Assembly (NCBI RefSeq): GCF_030064895.1
Contig: NZ_JASJEB010000013.1
Span: 1-64,000 of the forward strand
DNA length: 64,000 nucleotides
Reading direction: 5' to 3'
DNA from: Crocosphaera sp.
GTDB lineage: Bacteria > Cyanobacteriota > Cyanobacteriia > Cyanobacteriales > Microcystaceae
Shown: piece after piece, positions 8,875 to 18,043 of the stretch
Layout: each line of letters begins with the position of its first letter
Numbering within the stretch: position 1 is the first letter of the stretch
Made by a program: the position numbers and the translations under genes
The notes under the pieces: generated by a model
Told to the model about the DNA's origin: nothing
Databases searched by the model: none
The model's input: only the letters and a program-made list of their open reading frames with translations

Positions 8875-9804
8875 TTAAGGTTGATTTTTTGGTAAATAGC
8901 TAACAGACGGGGCTAGGGTAATCAAGTCTTCAATGTTTTTCTCCATAGTATAACAAATCTGATCTAAGGGTAGATCATTAGCATCGTAACCGAAGGGATC
9001 TTCAATTTCTATGCCAATAGCTTCTATGCCGAGTATAGTAAAACTAATTAAAGCAACAATGGGTGCAGTCATCCACCCTAACTCATCTACAAATTGAAAC
9101 GGTAATGTTAAACAATAAAGTAAAACTAATTGTTTCAAATGAATAGTATAGGCTAAAGGAATGGGGGTTTTGAGGATTCTTTCACAAGCACCTAATCCAT
9201 CTACCATAGTATCTAATAATTTAAACATGGCAGTAAGTTGATAAGAATCAATAGCTTTTTTTTCATATTGTTGCTGTAAATAATCACCGATCCAAAAAGC
9301 GATCTCTAGAGGAGGATGATTCATGTTACACAATTGATCGTAAACCTCTTGAGGTAAAAATCGAGCGAGTTCTTCATTAACCCCTTCAGAACGCAAATGT
9401 AATTTAGTGGCGATCGCGAAAGCAATTAATAGTTTTAAATTGGTGATTTTTTCCCTGCGATCGCTACTATCATTTTCCTGAATTGTCACCCAGATAGTGC
9501 GGGATAAATTACGAACTGTGTTAATTAAAGTTCCCCAAAGTTTTCGCCCTTCCCAGTATCTTTCATAAGCTGTATTAGTGCGAAATACTAACAGTAAACC
9601 AAGAACAATACTAGGAACTAAACCACTTTTTAAGGGCAAAGCTACATTAACCCCAAAATGATACAAGCAGCTAACCCCCAGAGCAAAAAAAGCGCAGGCA
9701 GAAACTCTGGGCAAAATGGCGGGGATAACGGAACCTTGCCATTGCCAGATGAAACGAAACCAGGGGCGGTGATTAAGGTTTGGTACGAATTTTCCCCTGT
9801 TCAT
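8875..9804 (-). CDS. Bestrophin family ion channel protein
   Basis: A 309-residue membrane protein of the bestrophin (former UPF0187) family, whose members form pentameric anion or cation channels. The characteristic FRTNTAYERYWEGRKLWGTL segment follows the second helix (residues about 74-93). Further conserved parts are VDGLGACERILKTPIPLAYT and, near the end, IEIEDPFGYDANDLPLDQIC, the calcium-clasp-like acidic stretch. Cyanobacterial bestrophins have been linked to bicarbonate movement into the thylakoid lumen. The gene begins three bases after the PBP stop codon and is surely co-transcribed with it. Confidence 0.87.
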   Translation of the reverse strand: MNRGKFVPNLNHRPWFRFIWQWQGSVIPAILPRVSACAFFALGVSCLYHFGVNVALPLKSGLVPSIVLGLLLVFRTNTAYERYWEGRKLWGTLINTVRNLSRTIWVTIQENDSSDRREKITNLKLLIAFAIATKLHLRSEGVNEELARFLPQEVYDQLCNMNHPPLEIAFWIGDYLQQQYEKKAIDSYQLTAMFKLLDTMVDGLGACERILKTPIPLAYTIHLKQLVLLYCLTLPFQFVDELGWMTAPIVALISFTILGIEAIGIEIEDPFGYDANDLPLDQICYTMEKNIEDLITLAPSVSYLPKNQP

Positions 9805-9807
9805 TGG

Positions 9808-11766
9808 CTATTTTTTTTCTTTAACCTTGGGACGGGGAAACTTAGAAGCAGCATGGAATTGCAGAACCGGCTGATTTTTCAGGGCTTCTGACATAAAACT
9901 ACGCCAAATTGGTGCAGCATGACCACCCCCTGTGGTTCCCCTACCCAGAGGACGGTTAGCGTCGTCTCCAATCCATACTGCCGTAGATAACTGAGGTACA
10001 TAACCCACAAACCAGACATTGCGTTCGTTATCGGTGGTTCCGGTTTTACCTGCGGCGGGACGGCCAATATTAGCGGCCCGTCCGGTTCCACTGGTAATCA
10101 CCCCTCGTAAAACAGTGGTTAAGGAAGCAGTTGACCAAGGGTCAAGCACTAATTGTGGTTGCGGGGTATTATCTCTTAAAACATTGCCCCGACTGTCTGT
10201 AATGCGGACAATAATGGTCGGTTCAGAGTACCAACCGTTGCTGGCAAAAGTAGCATAGGCGTTGGCCATTTCTAGAGGGGTCATATCACCGGCACCCAAA
10301 GGAAGAGAAATCACCGGTTGCATGGGACTATTTATCCCCAAACGACGACAAACTTCAATCACCTTGCTAACACCGATTTTTTGCCCAATAACCACAGCAG
10401 GAATGTTGCGAGAACTAATCAAAGCTGCTTGGATGGACATGGGACCGGCAAAGCTACCACCGTAGTTTCTGGGGCTATAAACACCGCTACCGTCGCGATA
10501 ACTGACGGGACTATCGTTAACCACTGAACCGGGGCCATATTTACCACTGGCAAAGGCTGCGTAATAAACAAAGGGTTTAAAAGAGGAACCCGGTTGACGA
10601 AGGGACTGAGTAGCGCGGTTTAATTGACTTTTTTCGTAATCTACGCCCCCAACAATGGCTTTGATAAAGTGGGTTCTTGGATCAACCGCTACTAGGGCAA
10701 TTTGTAAATCTTTGGTTCTTAAACCTCTACGCCTTAGTTGTTTATAGCCTTTTTCAACGGTTTCTTGCGCTCTTTGCTGCATGAAATAGTCCACGGAGGT
10801 TTGAATACGCATCCCTCCTTTGGTGATTACTTCTTTGCTAAAGGTTTCTTGTAACTCCTTCATCACCGTATCGGTAACGTAGGGAAGTTTACTAGCTTGC
10901 CAGGAAGTGGGTTTTCCCACCCCTAGAGGGGTTTTGTGGGCTACTTGGGCTTCTTCTGGGGTGATCCAACCTAAATCAGCCATACGGTCTAGAACCATCT
11001 TCTGGCGTTGCTTAGCGTTGGCGTAGTTGTTAAAAGGACTATAGCTTTCAGGAGCCTGTATTAACCCAGCCATCATGGCAGCTTCGGGTAGGTTTAATTC
11101 CGAGGCGGGTTTATTGAAGTAACTTTGGGCTGCGGTTTGGGCCCCGTAGTTATTGTGACCCCAATAGATATTATTGAGGTACATTTCCATAATTTCTTCT
11201 TTCTCAAAGACTTGTTCGACACGAACGGCCAGAACTGCTTCTGAGAGTTTACGGCTAAAGGTTCGATCTTTGGTTAGGAAAATATTTTTCACTAACTGCA
11301 TGGTGATAGTCGAAGCCCCTTCTACCACACCCCCACTTTTCCAGTTAACCCACAAGGCCCGTCCGATACTGTTGGGGTTAATACCTTGGTGTAAGTAAAA
11401 ATGGCTGTCTTCAATGGCTAAGACGGCCCTTTTTAACTCAGGGGAAATTTTGTCGAGTGTTACTCCTTCTCGGTTGGCTTCTCCGTGGAGTCGAGTTAGG
11501 AGCCTTCCTTTGATATCGTAGACGTAACTGGTTTCTGATGGGGAATAGTTCCTCAGGGTCCGGACATCGGGAAGGTTACGGAAACTGATAGCTAAGCCTA
11601 CTAAACCCCCGGCGACGAGGGAAGTGGCTAAGAGACTCACCCCCAGGGCTGTCCCTCCAGCAGTACGAACAACTCCCTTGATAAACGAAAGGTCGTTATT
11701 AGGGGAGTCCTGAGAGTTTTTTTGCTGTCTAATAGTGCTAGACGACACGATGTTTAATTTCCTCAC
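9808..11766 (-). CDS. Class A penicillin-binding protein (PBP1A type)
   Basis: A 652-residue bifunctional peptidoglycan synthase anchored by one N-terminal helix (about residues 33-60). The GT51 glycosyltransferase domain shows IEDSHFYLHQG and STITMQLVKN. The transpeptidase domain has the active serine Ser394 in GSSFKPF, an SRN motif and the KTGT box. The tail after KTGT is short, as in many cyanobacterial copies. The start is GTG. The gene heads a likely three-gene transcript. Its upstream region is occupied by the end of a TnpB-like gene only 166 bases away. Confidence 0.92.
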   Translation of the reverse strand: MRKLNIVSSSTIRQQKNSQDSPNNDLSFIKGVVRTAGGTALGVSLLATSLVAGGLVGLAISFRNLPDVRTLRNYSPSETSYVYDIKGRLLTRLHGEANREGVTLDKISPELKRAVLAIEDSHFYLHQGINPNSIGRALWVNWKSGGVVEGASTITMQLVKNIFLTKDRTFSRKLSEAVLAVRVEQVFEKEEIMEMYLNNIYWGHNNYGAQTAAQSYFNKPASELNLPEAAMMAGLIQAPESYSPFNNYANAKQRQKMVLDRMADLGWITPEEAQVAHKTPLGVGKPTSWQASKLPYVTDTVMKELQETFSKEVITKGGMRIQTSVDYFMQQRAQETVEKGYKQLRRRGLRTKDLQIALVAVDPRTHFIKAIVGGVDYEKSQLNRATQSLRQPGSSFKPFVYYAAFASGKYGPGSVVNDSPVSYRDGSGVYSPRNYGGSFAGPMSIQAALISSRNIPAVVIGQKIGVSKVIEVCRRLGINSPMQPVISLPLGAGDMTPLEMANAYATFASNGWYSEPTIIVRITDSRGNVLRDNTPQPQLVLDPWSTASLTTVLRGVITSGTGRAANIGRPAAGKTGTTDNERNVWFVGYVPQLSTAVWIGDDANRPLGRGTTGGGHAAPIWRSFMSEALKNQPVLQFHAASKFPRPKVKEKK

Positions 11767-11850
11767 TCCGAAAGTACAATATAGATAAATATAAACAGGT
11801 ATTTACTTGTTTATGTTTTTTTAGTTATTGATATAGTAGCTTACTAGAAT

Positions 11851-11865
11851 TTGACTGAGAGTCAA
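11851..11865. other. Hairpin near the 3' end of the TnpB-like gene
   Basis: TTGAC and GTCAA arms enclose a 5-base loop about 68 bases beyond the stop codon of the TnpB-like gene. IS200/IS605-type elements end in a small hairpin with a cleavage tetranucleotide such as TCAA, so this is a candidate right end, not a proven one. Confidence 0.3.
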
Positions 11866-11932
11866 TCCCTTAAGTTCATTATGGGGTACACTAAACCCAA
11901 AATTTAGGTATGTGATTAAATTGCTGTTATCT

Positions 11933-13225
11933 CTACAAAGGTAATTCGAGTTGGATAAACTCTTCCTTTTCAGAGCTTAAACGTCCCCGATACCCCATCG
12001 GGGGATATTCTGACTCTACAGCCAAAGCCTCTGACTTGAATTTAGTTGATAACCAACCATGTTCAAGAGCATAACTGACACTGTATCCAATAGAGTGCAG
12101 ATATCGCACAGTACGATGCAACAATATCCGTCTAACGTCCCGATACTTCATATATCGAGTAATTTCTTCATCTGTACCACGATGAGCAATGACGTTAGCC
12201 GCATTGTAATCACTCTGCAATACCTCCCCATTGTAACGGTAAAAGCAATCTCCAACCCAACTCCCTAAGAGAGTCCCCGTCTGGAAATCAGTTTGCGAGG
12301 TATAGGCAGCACAAACGGTTTTAACGGTTGAACCCGTTTGTTGTCCAATTTCTTCGAGTGAAGTCTGTAATTCTCCTTTAACCCATTGATTAAGTTTTCG
12401 ATTGATGCGCTTCGATTTTACTTTAGAGTTAATAGGAATTGATAAATCTTCTGCATAGATATTCGTCGGTTCAGTTAATACCTGTCTTAATCCATGTCTA
12501 ATCATACTTTTAATTTCTGATTTATCTCGTTGTAATTTTCGATTTTGAACCTTTCTTCCTAAATTATTCGAGAAAATACTGTTTCTTTTTTGTCTATTTT
12601 TAAAATTAAAAGCATGATGATATAAACGAGAACGGTTCTGGCTAATTTTATTAATTCGCTCTGTTTTAGCCGTTAATTTTTCTCCCAATTTAGGGGCAAC
12701 TACTCGACCATCACTTAGATAAAATCCTTCTGTATATCCTTTATCTAATCCCAGCTGTTTTTCTGGTTTATCTTGAGCCATAATTTCTTTTTCAAAAACT
12801 GTGTGAACTTCTAATTTTCCCTGATTATTCATCACTCTAATTTGACCAACAGGCAATCGATTAGACTTGATAATTAAACTAATTCTTTGACATCTCACTA
12901 ATCCCTGAACTTCTAATCTAATTGTATAGCGAGATAGTCTTTTGGCTTTATAGCCTCCCTTTTGATAAACAACCTGGTTTCTATTAAAGGTATGTCCTCT
13001 TTTATATTGTTTTCTCCATTGGCGATGTAACCAAGGGTCTGTTGTTGGGTCTAATCGAAGTAATTTTATCAGTTCTTTTCTTGGTTTTTCTTCACTGTGT
13101 CTAGAATAAATTTTTCTAATTAAATACGTTTTCGCTGCTTCTTGTTGTGCCGTAATTGCCTTAAAGCAATCATTGACTGACCACTCAAACAACTTAGAAG
13201 GAAGTCCTATCTTCTCAGGATGCAA
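11933..13225 (-). CDS. TnpB-like RuvC protein without zinc ribbon
   Basis: A 430-residue protein of the IS200/IS605 OrfB (TnpB) group, relatives of which are RNA-guided nucleases. RuvC-like acidic residues are visible: Asp161 in LGLDKGY, Glu259 in YAEDLSI and Asp339 in QSDYNAANVI. The usual CxxC pairs between the last two motifs are absent; after AAYTSQ comes DFQTG and GDCFYRYNG. The start is TTG, and in-frame sequence upstream is open for only eight more codons. There is no tnpA and no CRISPR array nearby. It is probably a mobile-element gene, possibly stranded; catalytic activity is unproven. Confidence 0.75.
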   Translation of the reverse strand: MHPEKIGLPSKLFEWSVNDCFKAITAQQEAAKTYLIRKIYSRHSEEKPRKELIKLLRLDPTTDPWLHRQWRKQYKRGHTFNRNQVVYQKGGYKAKRLSRYTIRLEVQGLVRCQRISLIIKSNRLPVGQIRVMNNQGKLEVHTVFEKEIMAQDKPEKQLGLDKGYTEGFYLSDGRVVAPKLGEKLTAKTERINKISQNRSRLYHHAFNFKNRQKRNSIFSNNLGRKVQNRKLQRDKSEIKSMIRHGLRQVLTEPTNIYAEDLSIPINSKVKSKRINRKLNQWVKGELQTSLEEIGQQTGSTVKTVCAAYTSQTDFQTGTLLGSWVGDCFYRYNGEVLQSDYNAANVIAHRGTDEEITRYMKYRDVRRILLHRTVRYLHSIGYSVSYALEHGWLSTKFKSEALAVESEYPPMGYRGRLSSEKEEFIQLELPL

Positions 13226-13321
13226 TACTTTTCTGACAATATCATATTATAGTGGGGGGGAGTGGGGGAAGAGTAGAAACAATATTAATATTCTGCTCCC
13301 CCATCTCCGAATCTCCAAGTC

Positions 13322-14665
13322 TTACAAGGCCCCTGCGGCGGTTTTATCCAAAACTCCCCCTAAATGGGTGGTAATATTGATTGCTTGTAATACGGGATGT
13401 CCCTCAACTCCTTTAGGATAGTCAATGACACTAACACAGCCATTCCCCTGTTTAATGTTCCAAAAATTAGCTGGTTGCAATCCCAATAAGTGACATAAAA
13501 TAACTTTATTAATGGCATCGTGGGCAACAACAATGCCTGTTTTGGGGTTGGCATCTTGGCTATAATCTTTAACAATCTCTTGCCAACAAGCAACGGCACG
13601 GTCCCAAACCTGTTGTAAGGTTTCTCCTTCTGGCATTTGCACGGTTTCTGGCGCATCTTTCCACTGTTGCAGCATTCCAGGAAAGTCGGCTTCAATCTCG
13701 CTTTCTAGTTTACCTTCCCAGAGTCCATGACAAATTTCTTCTAGGGGTTGGCGCAGGTCTAAGGTAATATTGGGATGATATTTGAGGATGATTTCGGCGG
13801 TTTCTTTGGGTCGTAATAATGGACTACTTACGCCAAAATTTATGTTAATTTCTTTAAGAAAATCGGCTGCTTTTTGTCCTTGTTTTTTGCCGTTTTCATT
13901 TAAGGGAATATCTCTAATTCCTTGGAATCTAGATTCACGGTTCCATTGGGTTTCTCCGTGACGAATAAAGAGTAATCGCAGCACATTATCTTGTGAACGA
14001 GGGGGAGGAATAGGAATGCCTAAATGAGAGGTTTGATTAAGGGATTCTAGCTGCACTGTTTCTCCCCAACTTCCTGTAAAATTTAAGATATTAATACAAC
14101 AATTTGATTGTTGTATATGGTGATAATGGGAGGGAGGAACGCCGATAGCACTCATAATTAAACAGCGATTAATGCCGTTATGAGCTACTATTAGAATGGT
14201 CTGATCTTGGTGTTTATTTAGTAATTTTTGCCAGAATTCTTTGGCTTGTTCATAAAGAGAAAGCACGGGGAAATGATCTTTTTCTCCTTCAGGAGTCGGT
14301 AAGACCATTTTAAATTTATGGGGACGTTGTTTCCAGCGTTTATAGTCGTCGGGAAATTCCTGGGCAACTTTGTCTTTATGCAACTTTTCCCACAAAGGAA
14401 GGTCTACTTCTCTTAGTTGTTCATCTGGGGATAAAGTAGGAGGTTCTTGAAAACAATTTTGGATAATTTCTGCGGTGCTTTTTGCCCGTTGTAAAGGACT
14501 ACAATAAATGGCATCAATGGCTAAAGAATTTAAGGTATTACCGACTTTTTCAGCGTCTTGGCGACCTTTTTCTGTTAGCACAGATTCATCATTACGCCCT
14601 TGAATTAATTTTTGAGCGTTGTAGCTGCTTTGTCCGTGACGCACTATAATAACGCGAGTAGTCAA
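13322..14665 (-). CDS. Tandem histidine phosphatase family protein
   Basis: A 447-residue fusion of two histidine-phosphatase (phosphoglycerate mutase-like) domains. The first begins with IIVRHGQSSYN at residues 5-15 and the second with LFIRHGETQWN near residue 231. Each also carries the later histidine (VAHNGINR and VAHDAINK). Cyanobacterial members include metal-independent phosphoserine phosphatases, so a small phosphoester is the likely substrate. Domain duplication is usual in this subgroup. The start codon is TTG, giving the RVIIVRHG start expected of the family. It is divergent from the membrane block to its right. Confidence 0.85.
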   Translation of the reverse strand: MTTRVIIVRHGQSSYNAQKLIQGRNDESVLTEKGRQDAEKVGNTLNSLAIDAIYCSPLQRAKSTAEIIQNCFQEPPTLSPDEQLREVDLPLWEKLHKDKVAQEFPDDYKRWKQRPHKFKMVLPTPEGEKDHFPVLSLYEQAKEFWQKLLNKHQDQTILIVAHNGINRCLIMSAIGVPPSHYHHIQQSNCCINILNFTGSWGETVQLESLNQTSHLGIPIPPPRSQDNVLRLLFIRHGETQWNRESRFQGIRDIPLNENGKKQGQKAADFLKEININFGVSSPLLRPKETAEIILKYHPNITLDLRQPLEEICHGLWEGKLESEIEADFPGMLQQWKDAPETVQMPEGETLQQVWDRAVACWQEIVKDYSQDANPKTGIVVAHDAINKVILCHLLGLQPANFWNIKQGNGCVSVIDYPKGVEGHPVLQAINITTHLGGVLDKTAAGAL

Positions 14666-14742
14666 TCTTCTTATCCTCTCTCAGAATTATCATTTTCTAG
14701 ATTACAGGTTATTGCCACTTTATACTTAACTTATTTTGCTAT

Positions 14743-16371
14743 TTGTCAGATTTCTTATTAATATTTTTGAAGTATTTTTCATCTTCTATGGTTTTAAAGC
14801 AAAAAAAAATATCTAAATTGTCTTCTCAATCTTATTATAAAAGTAATCGTTTTGAAATAGTTTTAATAATAATTTTTGCTATCATTACCTTAATTGGTAT
14901 CTTAAATCATGCCATGTGGCGTGATGAGTTAAACGGTTGGTTAATTGCTAGGGATAGTTCTTCTTTTATAAATTTTTTCGATAATATTAAGTATGAAGGA
15001 CATCCTTTTATTTGGTACGTTTGCTTATGGCTTTTAAATCAAATAACGGCTAATCCTATTGCTATGCAGCTTTTTCATTGGTTAATTGCTGTTGCTACTA
15101 TTTCTATTTTTGTTATTTTTTCTCCTTTTAATAAGACACAGAAAATTTTATTTAGCTTTGGTTATTTACCTTTATATGAATATTCCTTAATTAGTCGTAA
15201 TTATGCTATTGGTGTTTTAGCAATTTTTCTTTTCTGTGCCTGTTTTAAAAGTCGTTATAGTTCTTATATCCCTTTAGCATTTATTCTCGCTGTTATGGCG
15301 AATACAAATGCTTATTGTTTACTAATATCTTTAGCATTAGGATTTAGTTTAACCATTGAATATATTTTTAGAGATTATTTTCAGTATCAAACCAAGGCAA
15401 ATAAATATAATCTTATTGCTGCTTTATTTATATTTTTTGTGGGAATATTTATATCAGTTTTTATGTTATTACCTCCTGCTGATAGTACGCTACAAGGAGG
15501 AGCAAATCAATGGTTTTTTCACTTTGATTTTAATCGTTTAACTCAAACAATTACGAGAATTTGGCGCAGTTATGTTTTAGTAATTATTCCCAGTGATTCT
15601 AAACCGCTAGATTTATTTATTTTTTCGCTTTTCTCTCTTGGTTTATTTATTTTTTCTCTATTAATCTTGATTAAAAAGCCCATAGCTTTACTGTTTTATT
15701 TAGTGGGAAGTTTAGAAATTCTTGCTTTTACTTACGCTAAATTTTTGGGTTCTCAAAGACACTATGGACACCTATATATAATCCTTATTGCTGCTTTATG
15801 GATAGCACATTATTATGCTGATTCTCAAATTGTTATTAAGTTTATAAATAGGATTAATAATCGATTATCAAAAATAATGTTAAATGGCTACAATATTGTT
15901 AATCATCATCAAAAATATTTTTTATTAATCATCTTATGGCTACAACTTATTGCTGGAATCATTGCTTTTAGTCGTGATTTAATAACACCTTATTCCAGTA
16001 GTCACATCACAGCAGAATTTATAAAAAATAATCAGTTATCAAAGCATTTTATTGTAGGGAGCGAAGATTTTACAATTGCCCCTATTAGTGGTTATCTCAA
16101 TCAGAAAATATACTATCCCGAAAGTCAAGAATTAGGGAGTTATGTTCTTTTTACCAATAATCGAAAAATAGTAAATGATACTGATATAATTAAGCAAATG
16201 AATCAGATTATAGATAAAGAAAATAAAGATATTTTATTAATTATGAATCGAGAATTTTCAGAGCGAGCGCCTAATTTAAAAATTAAATTTATAGAAAAGT
16301 TTACCGATTCTTTTATCTATAACGAAAAATATTATCTTTATTTAGTAAAATCAGCGCCTAATTTAAGTTAA
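14743..16371 (+). CDS. Polytopic membrane protein, GT-C glycosyltransferase-like
   Basis: A 542-residue protein with roughly ten to twelve membrane helices. After the first helix comes MWRDELNGWLIAR and then YEGHPFIWY, an acidic first loop like that of lipid-linked-sugar glycosyltransferases (GT-C fold). It lies five bases before an ArnT/PMT-type gene, supporting a shared role in glycosylating lipids or exported proteins. The frame opens with a TTG; an in-frame ATG lies 15 codons later and may be the true start. No catalytic test is possible from sequence. Confidence 0.65.
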   Translation: MSDFLLIFLKYFSSSMVLKQKKISKLSSQSYYKSNRFEIVLIIIFAIITLIGILNHAMWRDELNGWLIARDSSSFINFFDNIKYEGHPFIWYVCLWLLNQITANPIAMQLFHWLIAVATISIFVIFSPFNKTQKILFSFGYLPLYEYSLISRNYAIGVLAIFLFCACFKSRYSSYIPLAFILAVMANTNAYCLLISLALGFSLTIEYIFRDYFQYQTKANKYNLIAALFIFFVGIFISVFMLLPPADSTLQGGANQWFFHFDFNRLTQTITRIWRSYVLVIIPSDSKPLDLFIFSLFSLGLFIFSLLILIKKPIALLFYLVGSLEILAFTYAKFLGSQRHYGHLYIILIAALWIAHYYADSQIVIKFINRINNRLSKIMLNGYNIVNHHQKYFLLIILWLQLIAGIIAFSRDLITPYSSSHITAEFIKNNQLSKHFIVGSEDFTIAPISGYLNQKIYYPESQELGSYVLFTNNRKIVNDTDIIKQMNQIIDKENKDILLIMNREFSERAPNLKIKFIEKFTDSFIYNEKYYLYLVKSAPNLS

Positions 16372-16376
16372 TCAAT

Positions 16377-18020
16377 ATGATGAAAATAAACACAAAAAAT
16401 GATAGTTTTTGGTTCTTCTTTCTGTTAATACTAGCCTTATTTTTATGGCTTTTAAATTTAGGGAATGTTCCCTTAAGAGACTGGGATGAAGGATACTACG
16501 CTACTGTAGCACAAGATATGTTTCAATCAGGAAACTGGCTTTATTTAACCTATGCAGATCAACCTTTTTTATTAAAACCTCCTTTGATTATTTGGTTAAT
16601 TAATATAAGTTATAACTTATCAGGTATTAATGAATTTACTACTCGTTTTCCTTGTGCTTTGATAACTGCTGTTGGTGTTCCCCTGTTATATTTAGTGGCA
16701 AAAAAATTATTTTTAAAACAACAACCAGCTATTTTTAGTAGTTTAGTTTATCTAACTTTATTACCCATAGTACGTCATGGCCGTTTAGCCATGATAGATG
16801 GTATTATAAACACGTTTTTTATCCTTGCTATTTTCTCTATAGTAAAATCAAAAAAACAACCTTTATGGGCCATAGGTTTTGGTTTTGGGATAGGATTAAT
16901 TGCTTTAAGTAAAGGAATTTTAGCCTTAGCTTTAGGAGGAGTTTTAGGGATTTATATACTTTGGGATAGGGAAAAGGAAACTTTAACAATTTTCTTAAAT
17001 AAGATAACACAACTACTAGGATTACAAACTATATTTAAACCAATTTTGAATACTTCTCAAAACAGTGAACAAAGTCTGCTTAAAAATTATTGGTTATGGA
17101 TAGGTTTATGTCTAGGATTTTTACCTGTAATAATTTGGTATTATTTTCAAATAAAATATTATGGAGAACAATTTATACAAGTTCATTTTTTACAACAAAA
17201 TTTTGATCGTTTATCTACTGCTGTTGAGGGAAATAGTGGTTCCCCTTGGTACTATTTTTTAGAATTAGTTAAATATAGTTTACCTTGGTTATTATTTTTA
17301 CCCAATGGCTTATTTTTAGCCTGGAAAAAAAGAGAAGAAAGTTGGAGCAAATTAGTTTTAACTGGGTTTTTTGTCTTCTTAGGAATTATCACTATTATGG
17401 GTACTAAACTACCTTGGTATATTATGCCAATTTATCCTTTTTTTGCTTTAGCTATTGGCTATCATTTAAGTAATTTATATCAAGTCAAAAAAACCTATCC
17501 TAAAATATATATATTATTCTTCTTTGCTTTAAGTATTATAGCCATAGCTGGCGGTATTTATTTATGGAAAGACACCCAAGAAATAATAACAAGTATTATT
17601 TCTTCTCTTCTTTTTATTACCTTTCTTTTAACAAGTCAAAAACTCAAACAAAATTCACCAAATTTTATTAATATTCTTGTGATTGGTTTATACAGTAGCT
17701 TAATATTATTTATAACATCAAATGTTTGGGTATGGGAACTAAATGAAGCATTTGCAGTTAAACCTGTTGCTAACCTTATTAAAGAAAATACCCCTCCAAA
17801 AACCATTATTTATACTTCATTTGAGTATAGTCGTCCTAGTTTAGATTTTTATAGCGATCGCCAGATAGTTGCTGAGGATAACACAACATTAGAAAAACTC
17901 GCTTCAACTGCATCTTATTTATTATTAGATCAGGAAACTTTTGACAATTTAAAGTTAACTAATGTTAAAATACTAGGAGAAGTCAACGAATTTATTTTGA
18001 TTTCCACAAATAATCAGTAG
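16377..18020 (+). CDS. ArnT/PMT-like glycosyltransferase (GT39 family)
   Basis: A 547-residue membrane glycosyltransferase of the dolichyl-phosphate-mannose/ArnT group. The diagnostic first loop is DWDEGYYATVAQDM (about residues 33-46), containing the catalytic DE pair, followed by PPLIIWL and TTRFPCAL. About a dozen helices follow, with a small soluble C-terminal domain. The sugar donor would be a polyprenyl-phosphate sugar. It is five bases after the upstream membrane protein and 23 before the CPBP protease, so all three probably share a transcript. Confidence 0.85.
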   Translation: MMKINTKNDSFWFFFLLILALFLWLLNLGNVPLRDWDEGYYATVAQDMFQSGNWLYLTYADQPFLLKPPLIIWLINISYNLSGINEFTTRFPCALITAVGVPLLYLVAKKLFLKQQPAIFSSLVYLTLLPIVRHGRLAMIDGIINTFFILAIFSIVKSKKQPLWAIGFGFGIGLIALSKGILALALGGVLGIYILWDREKETLTIFLNKITQLLGLQTIFKPILNTSQNSEQSLLKNYWLWIGLCLGFLPVIIWYYFQIKYYGEQFIQVHFLQQNFDRLSTAVEGNSGSPWYYFLELVKYSLPWLLFLPNGLFLAWKKREESWSKLVLTGFFVFLGIITIMGTKLPWYIMPIYPFFALAIGYHLSNLYQVKKTYPKIYILFFFALSIIAIAGGIYLWKDTQEIITSIISSLLFITFLLTSQKLKQNSPNFINILVIGLYSSLILFITSNVWVWELNEAFAVKPVANLIKENTPPKTIIYTSFEYSRPSLDFYSDRQIVAEDNTTLEKLASTASYLLLDQETFDNLKLTNVKILGEVNEFILISTNNQ

Positions 18021-18043
18021 TCAAAATACTTAGAGAGAGTTTA

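Noticed and set aside
9879-10527. Several short ORFs overlapping the PBP gene
   Set aside because: They are out-of-frame or antisense readings of a gene with clear catalytic motifs.
11933-13225. Type V-U CRISPR effector
   Set aside because: No CRISPR array or adaptation gene is visible and the length fits TnpB-type proteins, so an IS-type gene is the simpler reading.
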